Part shown: piece by piece, positions 43,845 to 51,488 of the stretch
Numbering within the stretch: position 1 is the first letter of the stretch
Layout of the letters: every line of letters starts with the position of its first letter
DNA from: Acidimicrobiales bacterium
Lineage (GTDB): Bacteria > Actinomycetota > Acidimicrobiia > Acidimicrobiales > Aldehydirespiratoraceae
Direction of reading: 5' to 3'
DNA length: 64,000 nucleotides
Assembly: GCA_029263175.1 (NCBI GenBank)
Contig: JAJCXZ010000026.1
Span: 1-64,000, forward strand
The notes under the pieces: generated by a model
The model's input: only the letters and a program-made list of their open reading frames with translations
Told to the model about the DNA's origin: nothing
Databases searched by the model: none
Translations under genes and position numbers: made by a program

Positions 43845-44957
43845 TCAATTGCCGCCCGGACTCGGAGCATAGAACGGTCCGGTCACAGTCGCGGCAGTGA
43901 GCTCAGATCCTTTGCCGAGAACGGCAAACGGTCCCACATGACAGTCCGGTCCGATGACCGAATGTTCGGCCATGGTCTTCTCGACCCGACAGCCCGGACC
44001 CACTCGCGTGTCGACGAGTCTGGTGTCAGGGCCGATCTCTGAACCCTCGCCGACCACCGTGTCGCCTTGAAGAATCACACCCGGATAGAGGGTGACATCG
44101 GGAGCGAGTTCAACGGTGGCGTCGATGTAGGTGCGAGCCGGGTCGAGCATCGTGACCCCCCGCTCGAGCCATGCCCGATTGGTGCGCCGGCGAAGTTCTG
44201 CCTCGGCGTCGGCCAACTCCACCCGATTGTTGATGCCGACCACGTCAGCGGAGTTTGTTGAGTGGCTGGCATGCACGGTGTAGCCGGTTGCGGCGAGGAC
44301 CTCGATGATTCCCGAGATCGCAACTTCGCCCGTGTGGTCGGCTCGGGCTCGGCGCAGGGCGGCAGCCAATATCGATTGCCGCACACACCAGATGCCCGTG
44401 GCGACCTCGGTGATGAGGCGCTCGTCGCCCACCAGATCAGCGGCATCGGTGACCCGCTGGATCGATTCTTCGCGCCCACCGCGCACAACCCTGCTGTGGC
44501 TGGCAAGGCCCCCGAGGTCTCGCCCGTCGGCGGCCATCACGGTGGCGGCCGACCCCGATGACCGATGAACGTCGACAAGCATCTCGAGATCGGCGGGACG
44601 AACGAGCGGCACATCGGCGGGAACGATGACGAGGTCGGCGTCGGTGTCGAAGTCGTCATCCATCACCGAGAGCCCGGCCAGGACACCGGCTGCATTGCCG
44701 CTGTGGCGAATCTGTTCGACGATGTCGGTGACCGGCTTCGTGCCGGCGACGGCGCGGGTCACCCGCTCGGCACCATTGCCGACCACGACCACGACCCGGT
44801 TCGGGCTGAGGGACTCGATGGCGTCGAGCACATAGCGGACCATGGGACGGCCGCAGAGGCGGTGCAGCGGCTTCGGCCGCCGCGACCGCATCTGACCGCT
44901 CTCCTCGGCCGCGAGAACAACGACGTTCAGTGGTCGAGCGCCCAATTCGTCACCCAT
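43845..44957 (-). CDS. glmU: Degenerate, truncated GlmU-like sugar nucleotidyltransferase
   Basis: This 370-residue protein occupies the usual glmU place next to prs. The N-terminal nucleotidyltransferase fold is recognisable (PKPLHRLCGRPMVRYVLDAI; VIVPADVPLVRPADL; VVGINNRVELADAEAEL), with the metal-binding D and N kept. The NTP loop LAAGxGTRM reads LAAEESGQM, and LGTGHA-type and NTG positions are changed. The left-handed beta helix stops after about five coils. The acetyltransferase active-site region (E. coli His363 to Lys392) is absent, so the usual 450-480 residues are not reached. The ATG (44957) shares its A with the CCA of tRNA-Gln; a TTG at 44945 is an alternative start. May not make UDP-GlcNAc. 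Confidence 0.8.
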   Translation of the reverse strand: MGDELGARPLNVVVLAAEESGQMRSRRPKPLHRLCGRPMVRYVLDAIESLSPNRVVVVVGNGAERVTRAVAGTKPVTDIVEQIRHSGNAAGVLAGLSVMDDDFDTDADLVIVPADVPLVRPADLEMLVDVHRSSGSAATVMAADGRDLGGLASHSRVVRGGREESIQRVTDAADLVGDERLITEVATGIWCVRQSILAAALRRARADHTGEVAISGIIEVLAATGYTVHASHSTNSADVVGINNRVELADAEAELRRRTNRAWLERGVTMLDPARTYIDATVELAPDVTLYPGVILQGDTVVGEGSEIGPDTRLVDTRVGPGCRVEKTMAEHSVIGPDCHVGPFAVLGKGSELTAATVTGPFYAPSPGGN

Positions 44958-45032
44958 GGCTGGCCCGGCAGGACTCGAACCTGCAACATCCGGAGTCAAA
45001 GTCCGGTGTTCTACCAATTGAACTACGGGCCA
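44957..45032 (-). tRNA. tRNA-Gln (anticodon UUG)
   Basis: This 76-nt tRNA has encoded CCA. The acceptor stem TGGCCCG/CGGGCCA, D stem GTTC/GAAC, anticodon stem CCGGA/TCCGG around CTTTGAC (anticodon TTG), and T arm GCAGG-TTCGAGT-CCTGC all pair. The discriminator is G. The final A is also the first base of the glmU-like ATG. Confidence 0.97.
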
Positions 45033-45090
45033 CTACGAGGCCACCGTAGCGGGCCAAACGGGCGGCACGAACCCGATTCGACGCAGCTCC

Positions 45091-46128
45091 TCAGCGACGC
45101 AGCGACTGAGCCGGACTCGCAGCCACGATGCCGCCGCCACTGTCAACGACCAAGACCCGGTAGCGAACGGGTGCATCGCCACCGGGCCCGCCGTCGACGA
45201 CCTGGCCCTCACTCGCCTGGCGGGCATCGACGACAAGTGTCACTCCATCGACGGCAAGCAGTTCGGTCATGGTCGAAAGACCATCACCTGAGCTGTCGCC
45301 ATCGCGTCGAACTACGGCAACTGACCACGATTCGTCGGCGCCCCGCACCAGCCAGCTGATGCGCACGCCCTCGTCGACGAGACGCAGCCGCATGCCGATC
45401 TCGACCGCCGCGGCATCGACCGGACTGCTGGGTGGAGGATCGTCGGGCTCGCCATCGCGATCGGGATCATCGGTCGGTGCGGGTCGAACCGTCGTCACCG
45501 TCGTCGAGGGCGACCGATCATTCCCGCTGCCACGTTCGGACCGATCCGCGTCGATGTCTATCTCCGGCTCCCCGACATCTCGGCCGGTTTCTCCGGCTTC
45601 TTCGTCACGGGTTTCGTCGGTGACATCGGCCTTGGGGCGCGTGTCCGGCTTGCTGTCGTCGCGGCCGGTCGTGGTTGTGGTCACGATGACATCAGTGATG
45701 AGCTCCCCGTCGCGGACAACAAGAATCGCCGCAGCGTCGACGGTCACGTTGTCGATCGTGGCCATGCCACCGTCGCGAATCTCGATGGTTGCTCCCTCGA
45801 TCAGCTCGAAACCATCGGCGGGGTCGTTGATCGCCGTGCCGTCGGGGAGATACACCGTGACATTTTCGGCGTCGGTGAGAACGAGTGCGGCCGATGGGCC
45901 CTGGTCACGGGCAACCACGACCACCGAGGCCACAACCAGGAGCACAACCATGGTCGGAGCGAGCACCGCCACGCGGCGCCACAGCGGCTGACGTGAGGGG
46001 TGACGGTCGGCAGCGTGCTGCACACGGAGTCGGGTGTCGAGCTGGTCGACGAAGCGATCGTCGGCCGCCGAAGCAGACCCCCGCAGCGGCGCCAACGGAT
46101 CGTCCGGATCGAAGTCAGCACCGCTCAT
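45091..46128 (-). CDS. Putative membrane anti-sigma factor
   Basis: This 345-residue protein is coupled to an ECF sigma gene by an ATGA overlap (46125-46128). A cytoplasmic N-terminus (~1-50, DRFVDQLDTRLRVQHAADRHP) precedes one membrane segment (VAVLAPTMVVLLVVASVVVVA). The outside part has FecR-like strands (VTVYLPDGTAINDPADGFELIEGATIEIRDGG), a long acidic/threonine-rich linker and a C-terminal beta domain. It lacks the HxxxCxxC zinc motif of ZAS anti-sigma factors. Position and topology suggest it holds the sigma factor until an envelope signal arrives. Confidence 0.7.
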   Translation of the reverse strand: MSGADFDPDDPLAPLRGSASAADDRFVDQLDTRLRVQHAADRHPSRQPLWRRVAVLAPTMVVLLVVASVVVVARDQGPSAALVLTDAENVTVYLPDGTAINDPADGFELIEGATIEIRDGGMATIDNVTVDAAAILVVRDGELITDVIVTTTTTGRDDSKPDTRPKADVTDETRDEEAGETGRDVGEPEIDIDADRSERGSGNDRSPSTTVTTVRPAPTDDPDRDGEPDDPPPSSPVDAAAVEIGMRLRLVDEGVRISWLVRGADESWSVAVVRRDGDSSGDGLSTMTELLAVDGVTLVVDARQASEGQVVDGGPGGDAPVRYRVLVVDSGGGIVAASPAQSLRR

Positions 46129-46754
46129 TGCTCTCCCCCTCCTGATCCGGATTCAAGTTCTCGTTGAAGCGCTGCTGTTGCTCGGTGGAGCAGCACGGCG
46201 AACGCCGGCTTGGCGAGCCCCATCGCAGCGGCCGCGGCGGCCTGGTCGAGGTCGGCCAGATGGCGTAGCGCGAGCGCTCGCTGGTACCGAGGGTTGATCT
46301 GGTCGAGTGCGGCACGAAGGCGCTGCGTCCGGTAATCGTCGTCGACATGATCGACGTCGTCGACCAGGACCCGGTCGTGCATGCGGTCAACTGCCCTCTG
46401 CGTTCGGTCTCCGCGGCGGCGGGCGGCTCTGCGGTAGTGATCGGCGAGCTGATTCGACGCGATCCGGTAGAGCCATGGGGCGACCCCACCGCGGCGCCAC
46501 GTGAAGCGATCGATGCCGGCGAGTGCTTTCTCGAACGTGACCGCGGTGAGATCCTCGGCGAGCTCCCTCGACCCACAGCGGCGATGAATGTACGTGTACA
46601 CCCGGTCGACGTAGAGGCGGTAGAGGTCAGCGAAGGCATCGGGGTCATGGCGCGCCTCCTTGGCGAGCTGCCGCTCTGCGGCAGGGTCGGGGGCTGTCGG
46701 ACGGCCGCGCACTGCCACCCATGCTCGTGCACGAGCGGGCCGAGCGGGTGGCAT
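46125..46754 (-). CDS. ECF-family RNA polymerase sigma factor
   Basis: This 209-residue sigma-70 family protein has region 2 (AFADLYRLYVDRVYTYIHRRCGSRELAEDLTAVTFEKALAGIDRF; GVAPWLYRIASNQLADHYRR) for -10 recognition. Region 4 (LDQINPRYQRALALRHLADLDQAAAAAAMGLAKPAFAVLLHRATAAL) recognises -35. The basic, unstructured N-terminal ~25 residues are unusual. It lies 26 bp after the secreted repeat protein and is coupled to the anti-sigma gene. Confidence 0.9.
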   Translation of the reverse strand: MPPARPARARAWVAVRGRPTAPDPAAERQLAKEARHDPDAFADLYRLYVDRVYTYIHRRCGSRELAEDLTAVTFEKALAGIDRFTWRRGGVAPWLYRIASNQLADHYRRAARRRGDRTQRAVDRMHDRVLVDDVDHVDDDYRTQRLRAALDQINPRYQRALALRHLADLDQAAAAAAMGLAKPAFAVLLHRATAALQRELESGSGGGEQ

Positions 46755-46780
46755 GTGCGCATGGGCCGCCGCCTCGGGAC

Positions 46781-47785
46781 TCAGCGGTCCCGGACGAGAT
46801 CGCGCTCTGGACGGGAATCTCTGTCTCGCTCGGGGCGCACATCGGCCTCACGCTCTGGCCGGACATCGACATCCGGAGCGCCGCGTTCATCGACCTCGGG
46901 AGCGCGACGTTCGTCGACCTCCGGAGCAGGGCGTACATCTACGTCCGGAGCGCGACGTTCGTCTACCTCGGGGGCCGGGCGAACGTGGGGACGAAACGCA
47001 ATCGTTGCCGGACGGCTGTGACCAACCAAGTTCCCATCACTGTCCACCGCCTGAACGACATAGCGATACCGGTGGCCGGGAGCGACATCATCGTCACGGA
47101 TCGCAGTCTGGTCGAGACCGGTTCGGGCAATCGCCGTTCGAGCACCACCATCGACGCTTCGCCAGACGACATAACCGGCTGCGGTGGCCGAGGTGGCGGG
47201 GCGCCATTCACACGTGACCCAGACGGCGAGGTCAGGCGCTGCTGCGTCGAGCTCTGCTCGATCGGTCTCGGTTCGATGGCCGTCGCAACCGAGGTGGAGA
47301 AGCTCGATTCTCTGATCCCGTTCGTGAAGTACGGCCTCGACCACCCGGCTACGACCGATGATGTCGCCGTCGGCATCGAGGGCGATCACGGCGTAGACGT
47401 ACGCGGCAGGCACTTCGACGTTCGTGTCGCGAAAGCCGTGCGTGTCGGCACCGAGCTCGGCCACCAGGTTGCGAACGCCGACAACGGGCCGCACCTGCAG
47501 ATTCCAGAGTTGCCACGACACGACCGCGCGGTCGTCGACCGAGCGCCAGTGACATCCGACGGCGCCGACGCCTTCCTCGACATGGCCACGACACCCGAGT
47601 TTGACGGTCACCGGCACGTCATCGTCGATCCGGAGCACGTCGACCGCTTGATCGGTGTCGATCTTGCCAGGTCGAAGATCGGCGGCTCCGGCGGCGGTCG
47701 CCGGTATGGCGACGAGGACGGCGAGCACTATTGCCAGCAGGATTCGGCCGCCGGGGCGGCGTCGGGGGATTCGGGGGGAGGGCAC
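46781..47785 (-). CDS. Secreted protein with C-terminal charged octapeptide repeats
   Basis: This 334-residue protein has a signal peptide (RILLAIVLAVLVAIPATAAGA, cleavage near 35). Two fibronectin-like beta regions follow (VSWQLWNLQVRPV ... YVYAVIALDADGDIIGRSRVV; AGYVVWRSVDGGARTAIARTG ... YRYVVQAVDSDGNLVGHSRP), each with a cysteine pair before it. The C-terminus is eight 8-residue repeats of the RPAPEVDE/RRAPDVDV kind. GTG start. It precedes the ECF sigma gene on the same strand and may be its target or signal partner. No known function. Confidence 0.75.
   Translation of the reverse strand: MPSPRIPRRRPGGRILLAIVLAVLVAIPATAAGAADLRPGKIDTDQAVDVLRIDDDVPVTVKLGCRGHVEEGVGAVGCHWRSVDDRAVVSWQLWNLQVRPVVGVRNLVAELGADTHGFRDTNVEVPAAYVYAVIALDADGDIIGRSRVVEAVLHERDQRIELLHLGCDGHRTETDRAELDAAAPDLAVWVTCEWRPATSATAAGYVVWRSVDGGARTAIARTGLDQTAIRDDDVAPGHRYRYVVQAVDSDGNLVGHSRPATIAFRPHVRPAPEVDERRAPDVDVRPAPEVDERRAPEVDERGAPDVDVRPEREADVRPERDRDSRPERDLVRDR
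46790..46981 (-). repeat. 24-bp-period coding repeat (eight octapeptides)
   Basis: Eight consecutive 24-bp units encode RPAPEVDE, RRAPDVDV, RPAPEVDE, RRAPEVDE, RGAPDVDV, RPEREADV, RPERDRDS and RPERDLVR. The first five are near-identical, and the last three drift toward arginine/glutamate. This suggests expansion by slippage from one end. Confidence 0.85.
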
Positions 47786-47931
47786 AGTCGGGCTCTTTCT
47801 CAGCGTTGGGATGATTCACCCGTTACAACGTCGAGCTCTTGTCGCGATTACAGGTCCGTCCCGGAATTCTGCGAGCGTTGATTCGTCGCAACGGGTGGCT
47901 ACTGCGTCTTTACGCGGTAGCGTCGCCTGCC

Positions 47932-48021
47932 GTGGGATCATTGATCAAGAAGCGCCGCAAGCGCATGCGTAAGAAGAAGCACAAGAAGATGCTGCGAAGG
48001 ACGCGCCACCAGCGCAAGTAA
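47932..48021 (+). CDS. Small ribosomal subunit protein bS22 (AURKAIP1/COX24 domain)
   Basis: This 29-residue, extremely basic protein starts at GTG 47932: GSLIKKRRKRMRKKKHKK, then MLRRTRHQRK. This matches the mycobacterial bS22 pattern GSxIKKRRKRMxKKKHxKLLRRTRxQR, found on the 30S subunit near the decoding region. A longer in-frame extension to 47839 reads as non-family sequence. It is encoded on the opposite strand to its neighbours and ends 13 bp before the ispE stop. Confidence 0.88.
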   Translation: MGSLIKKRRKRMRKKKHKKMLRRTRHQRK

Positions 48022-48034
48022 GCGCTGGGGTCCG

Positions 48035-48763
48035 TCAGGACGCCGGCACGGTCGATGCCACGACGCGTCCCGGGCCCGGGAATGCCCCCTCTACAAACCA
48101 GGTGCTTCCGCTCCCCGCTAGGTTGACCCGCCGTCCCGTCGCGGCTGCGAGCTCGTCGCGCCATGGAGCCAGCCCGGGCGCAACCCGTAGTGCCGCAGGT
48201 TCGAGATCGTTGCCATGATCGCCCCTGGGCCCTCCCATCGCGTCCCACGCGGCGTAGACGGCCGGCGTCGAACAGGCGAGCGGCGGCGTCACCAGCGTGA
48301 AGGTGCGTGGCTCAAACGGCAGCGGCTCGATCAATTCGCCGATGCCGGTGACACGCGCCCGTCCTCCGACAAGGCAAAACGCCACATCAGCGCCGATCGA
48401 CGCAGCCGCGACCTCGTCATCGAATCCGGCCCACCGCAGGACTGCTCCGGCGTCAGCCGAACCGCCACCCAGGCCCGCTCCTGCCGGTATGTGCTTGGTG
48501 ACGCGGACGTGAGCGTCGCGTTCACAGAGCTTCAGCGCGCGGGTGACGAGGTCGTCACCATTGGGGTCGATGTCGTCACTCCACGCCGGCCCGTCGAATT
48601 CCACCCGGGAGCGAGCGCCGGACCCGAATCGCTCGGTGATCTCCAGCTCATCACCGAAATCGAGTGTGACCATCTCGGCGTCGATCAGGTGATGGCCGTC
48701 GTCGCGTAGGCCGGTCAATCGCAGAGAGATCGTGAGCTTGGCGGGGGCTATGACCGTGACCAC
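48035..48763 (-). CDS. ispE: 4-diphosphocytidyl-2-C-methyl-D-erythritol kinase
   Basis: This 242-residue GHMP kinase of the MEP isoprenoid pathway phosphorylates the 2-hydroxyl of CDP-ME. IAPAKLTISLRLTGLRDDGHHLIDAEMV is the substrate loop and HIPAGAGLGGGSADAGAVLRWAG the ATP loop. GADVAFCLVGGRARVTGIGE supplies the catalytic aspartate. LAGSGSTWFV is the third GHMP motif. At 242 residues it is shorter than usual (~290), with the C-terminal lobe reduced. GTG start. Divergent from the metallo-beta-lactamase-fold gene by 23 bp. Confidence 0.92.
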   Translation of the reverse strand: MVTVIAPAKLTISLRLTGLRDDGHHLIDAEMVTLDFGDELEITERFGSGARSRVEFDGPAWSDDIDPNGDDLVTRALKLCERDAHVRVTKHIPAGAGLGGGSADAGAVLRWAGFDDEVAAASIGADVAFCLVGGRARVTGIGELIEPLPFEPRTFTLVTPPLACSTPAVYAAWDAMGGPRGDHGNDLEPAALRVAPGLAPWRDELAAATGRRVNLAGSGSTWFVEGAFPGPGRVVASTVPAS

Positions 48764-48786
48764 AGTCGCAGGCTACGGTGCGCGCC

Positions 48787-49749
48787 ATGGGACTCGGAAC
48801 ACGACCATTCGAACATGGCCTCCTCGACCTCGGCGACGACAACTACGCCTGGCTCCAACCCGACGGCGGGTGGGGATGGTCCAATGCCGGGCTCATCGTC
48901 GATGGCGATGACGCGCTCCTCGTCGACACGCTCTTCGACTTGCCCCTCACCCAACAGATGCTCGACGGATTTCGAGCGGCCCTGCCCGGTATCGCGATCT
49001 CAACCCTGGTCAACACCCACGCCAATGGCGACCACTGCAACGGTAATGAGTTGGTCCCGGATGCAGAGGTGATCGCTTCGGTGGTAGCGGCCGAGGAGAT
49101 GATGCACGAGAACCCTGCGATGATGCTCGGTCTGCTCGAGGCCGCCCCCGGGCTCGGCGTCATGGGTGCGTTCTTCACCAACTGCTTCGCCCCGTTCGAT
49201 TTCTCCGGGATCAATCGTCCGGCTCCCACCACCACCTTCACCGGCACTACCTCTCGCACCGTTGGCAACACCACGGTCGACCTCGTGGAGGTGGGCCCCG
49301 CCCATACCGGAGGCGACGTGCTCGTTCGCGTGGCCGACAGGTCGACCGTCTATACCGGCGACATTCTTTTTGTCGAGGGGCATCCGATCCTGTGGGCCGG
49401 CACGATCCCGGATCTGCTTGCGGCACTCGATCAGATCGTGACCTGGGCTCCCGAGACGATCGTGCCGGGTCACGGTCCGGTCACGGACCTCGCCGGCGTC
49501 GCCGAGATCCGGGCGTACTACGAGTACTGCCACACGGAGGCTCGCACTCGATTCGATGCCGGAATGGACGTGGCCATGGCGTCGGCCGATGTGAGCCTCG
49601 ACCGGTGGGCCAACTGGGGCGACTCCGAACGAATCGTCACCGTGATGGACGCCTGCTATCGCGAGTTCCGCGGCGGCACAGACCCCTCCCCCGTCACCGA
49701 CCTCTTCGCCCAGATGGCCGACCGCTGGGACGCCGACCGGGCTACGTAG
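48787..49749 (+). CDS. Metallo-beta-lactamase-fold hydrolase
   Basis: This 320-residue MBL-fold protein has metal ligands in NTHANGDHCNGN (an HxNxDH variant of HxHxDH), AHTGGDVLV, YTGDILFVEGHP and VPGHGPV. The N-terminal NAGLIVDGDDALLVDTLFD is typical. The substitution of the second histidine by Asn is shared by a subgroup of uncharacterised cyclase/hydrolase-like members. It is inserted between ispE and ksgA on the opposite strand, and its end overlaps ksgA by 8 bp. Substrate unknown. Confidence 0.88.
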   Translation: MGLGTRPFEHGLLDLGDDNYAWLQPDGGWGWSNAGLIVDGDDALLVDTLFDLPLTQQMLDGFRAALPGIAISTLVNTHANGDHCNGNELVPDAEVIASVVAAEEMMHENPAMMLGLLEAAPGLGVMGAFFTNCFAPFDFSGINRPAPTTTFTGTTSRTVGNTTVDLVEVGPAHTGGDVLVRVADRSTVYTGDILFVEGHPILWAGTIPDLLAALDQIVTWAPETIVPGHGPVTDLAGVAEIRAYYEYCHTEARTRFDAGMDVAMASADVSLDRWANWGDSERIVTVMDACYREFRGGTDPSPVTDLFAQMADRWDADRAT

Positions 49750-50560
49750 CTTCGACTGCTCTGGCCAGACGGTCCCACGCCGCGAGGTCGAGCGTCTCCG
49801 GGCGCGCTTGCGGATCGACGTCGGCCTGTGCGAACTGCTCCGGCGTCACCAGATCGCCGAGTGATCGGCGGAGCATCTTGCGGCGCTGGCCGTAGGCGGC
49901 CCGCACCAGTCGCTCGATGTCGCGGCGCGCCGCTTCGACCGGTGGCGCAGCGTGACGATCGATCCTGACGAGAGCTGAATCGACACGGGGGCGCGGATGA
50001 AAGACAGTCGGCGGTACCCGACCGACCACCCGTGCGGTGCCGTGGTACGCCGTGAGAATCGAAGGGATTCCGATGGCGGAATCACCGGCCTTGGCCGCAA
50101 GTCGCTCGCCGACTTCGAGCTGCACCATCACGAGCATCGATTGGATCTGGGGCACATCTCGCAGCATGTCGAGAACAAGCGGCGTCGCGATGTTGTAGGG
50201 CAAATTGGCCACCAATTGCCACGACTCGTGCGCTACGAGTTCGGTATTCCAGTCGACCTCCCGAGCGTCGCCTTCGATGATGCGGACGGGCATGCCGTGC
50301 ACGACCTCGGCCAGGATCGGGACCAGATCCTTGTCGGCTTCCACCGCGGTCACTGTGGCGCCGGCCTCCACGAGCGCCAGCGTCAAGGAGCCGAGACCAG
50401 GCCCGATCTCGACGACGTTGGACCCGGGACCGACACCGCTGAGAGCGGCGATCCGGCGAACGGTGTTGGGGTCGACCACGAAGTTCTGGCCCAGGGCACG
50501 CCGAGCTTCCAGACCGTGCCGGTCAAGAAGGGCGCGAATGTCGGCAGACGAGTGGGTCAC
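49742..50560 (-). CDS. rsmA: 16S rRNA (A1518/A1519) dimethyltransferase
   Basis: This 272-residue KsgA/RsmA enzyme dimethylates two adenines near the 3' end of 16S rRNA. ALGQNFVVDPNTVRRIAAL and VVEIGPGLGSLTLALVEAGATVTAVEADKDL form the SAM site, and NLPYNIATPLVLDML is the catalytic NLPY motif. The C-terminal helical domain has AAYGQRRKMLRRSL. GTG start. Retains the rpf-ksgA-ispE linkage, with only the MBL gene between. Confidence 0.96.
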   Translation of the reverse strand: MTHSSADIRALLDRHGLEARRALGQNFVVDPNTVRRIAALSGVGPGSNVVEIGPGLGSLTLALVEAGATVTAVEADKDLVPILAEVVHGMPVRIIEGDAREVDWNTELVAHESWQLVANLPYNIATPLVLDMLRDVPQIQSMLVMVQLEVGERLAAKAGDSAIGIPSILTAYHGTARVVGRVPPTVFHPRPRVDSALVRIDRHAAPPVEAARRDIERLVRAAYGQRRKMLRRSLGDLVTPEQFAQADVDPQARPETLDLAAWDRLARAVEAT

Positions 50561-50677
50561 ACACCCGACGGTATAAGGAGTTCAGCGGGTAGGGAGTGGA
50601 ACGAAGTTCGGAAACGATGAACTCCAGGGCCGCACCCTGACGGCCAACGCCAACCAGCGCGGCCCTGACTCGAATCC

Positions 50678-51400
50678 CTATTGAAGGTGCGCCCCGCACG
50701 TCGGCCATGGCGATGGCCCACGCATCTCATAGAGCGCGAAGGCCAGAGCATCCTGGTCGGCGGGGGCAGCCGCGGCGGGATCGACACCGATGAGCGAAGG
50801 GTTGGCAACGCCTGCGACCCAGTCCCAGGTGGCCTGGCTGAACTGGTACGCGCCGCGGTAGCGACCATTGGGATTCACGGCGTCGTAGCGCCCGCCGGAC
50901 TCACAATGGCGCAGTGCAGCCCACTGTTCGGCGGTCGGACCGGTGGCCGGCGTGCTCGTTGTGGGCGGCGCTGTGGTCGTGGCTGTCGTCGCCGCGGCGG
51001 TTGGCGTCGCAGGGGCAGCGGTAGTTGGTGGCACGGTCGTTGGTGCCACGGTCGTCGGCGCCACCGTGGTCGGCGCCACCGTGGTTGTGGTACGAGCCCG
51101 TTCAGCAGCCTGACTCGCGGCAAGGGCTGCCAACCGCTGCTCTTCTTCTCGCTCGGCCTCCGCTTGTTGACCCTCGAACGCGAGTTCCTCAGCGCGTTCG
51201 AGCGCTTCGGCCCGATGACCGGCGTGAGCAGAGGCGTAGCTGGCGGCGCGCTCCGAGAACCCGGCGACATCGATATGACCCTCGAGCGCGCTGGATGACG
51301 CTGCACTCACCGTCGACGGGAGAAGTGCAGCGATCGAAACCGAAACGACGGCGCACGCGAGCAAGCGCGTGGCACTCCGCCCAGGAGTAAGACCGGCCAT
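50678..51400 (-). CDS. Resuscitation-promoting-factor-like transglycosylase
   Basis: This 240-residue secreted protein has a signal peptide (residues ~12-33), a helical charged region rich in A, E and Q (~45-105), and a threonine/proline linker with TTVAPTTVAP repeats. It ends in a C-terminal Rpf domain: EQWAALRHCESGGRYDAVNPNGRYRGAYQFSQATWDWV with the catalytic Glu in CESGG. A disulfide to C236 (WPTCG) is expected. It cleaves peptidoglycan to aid growth or exit from dormancy. An inverted repeat (AGGGCCGC 50626-50633 / GCGGCCCT 50659-50666) after the stop may help termination. Confidence 0.9.
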   Translation of the reverse strand: MAGLTPGRSATRLLACAVVSVSIAALLPSTVSAASSSALEGHIDVAGFSERAASYASAHAGHRAEALERAEELAFEGQQAEAEREEEQRLAALAASQAAERARTTTTVAPTTVAPTTVAPTTVPPTTAAPATPTAAATTATTTAPPTTSTPATGPTAEQWAALRHCESGGRYDAVNPNGRYRGAYQFSQATWDWVAGVANPSLIGVDPAAAAPADQDALAFALYEMRGPSPWPTCGAHLQ

Positions 51401-51402
51401 GA

Positions 51403-51427
51403 GTTACAACCGTACGACGGTCGTAAC
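51403..51427. promoter_or_regulatory. 25-bp palindrome directly upstream of the rpf-like gene
   Basis: GTTAC-A-ACCGT-ACG-ACGGT-C-GTAAC has two 11-bp arms with one mismatch and ends two bases before the rpf-like ATG. GTAAC-type half-sites resemble those used by cell-wall regulators in actinobacteria. It may be an operator or a hairpin at the mRNA start; evidence is structural only. Confidence 0.45.
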
Positions 51428-51454
51428 ACAATTGCAATGGAGCCGGCGAAAGAC

Positions 51455-51488
51455 CCAAGGACAACCTCAGATCCAAGGACAACCTCAG
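51455..51488. repeat. 16-bp direct repeat at the 3' end of the YbhN-like gene
   Basis: CCAAGGACAACCTCAG occurs at 51455-51470 and again at 51473-51488. The second copy covers the stop codon of the YbhN-like gene (51487-51485), so the duplication is of the stop region itself, as at 7933. Confidence 0.7.

Noticed and set aside
43812-43848. Frameshift hiding the missing GlmU acetyltransferase domain
   Set aside because: The prs gene begins within a few bases of the stop and is intact, leaving no room for the missing 90-110 residues in any frame.
44958-45017. N-terminal 20-residue extension of the GlmU-like protein
   Set aside because: It is translation of the tRNA-Gln gene (VEHRTLTPDVAGSSPAGPA) and not protein-coding.
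46721-47881. 386-codon plus-strand ORF opposite the secreted repeat gene
   Set aside because: It mirrors the minus-strand gene that has a signal peptide and beta domains; the reverse reading has no ribosome site or family match.
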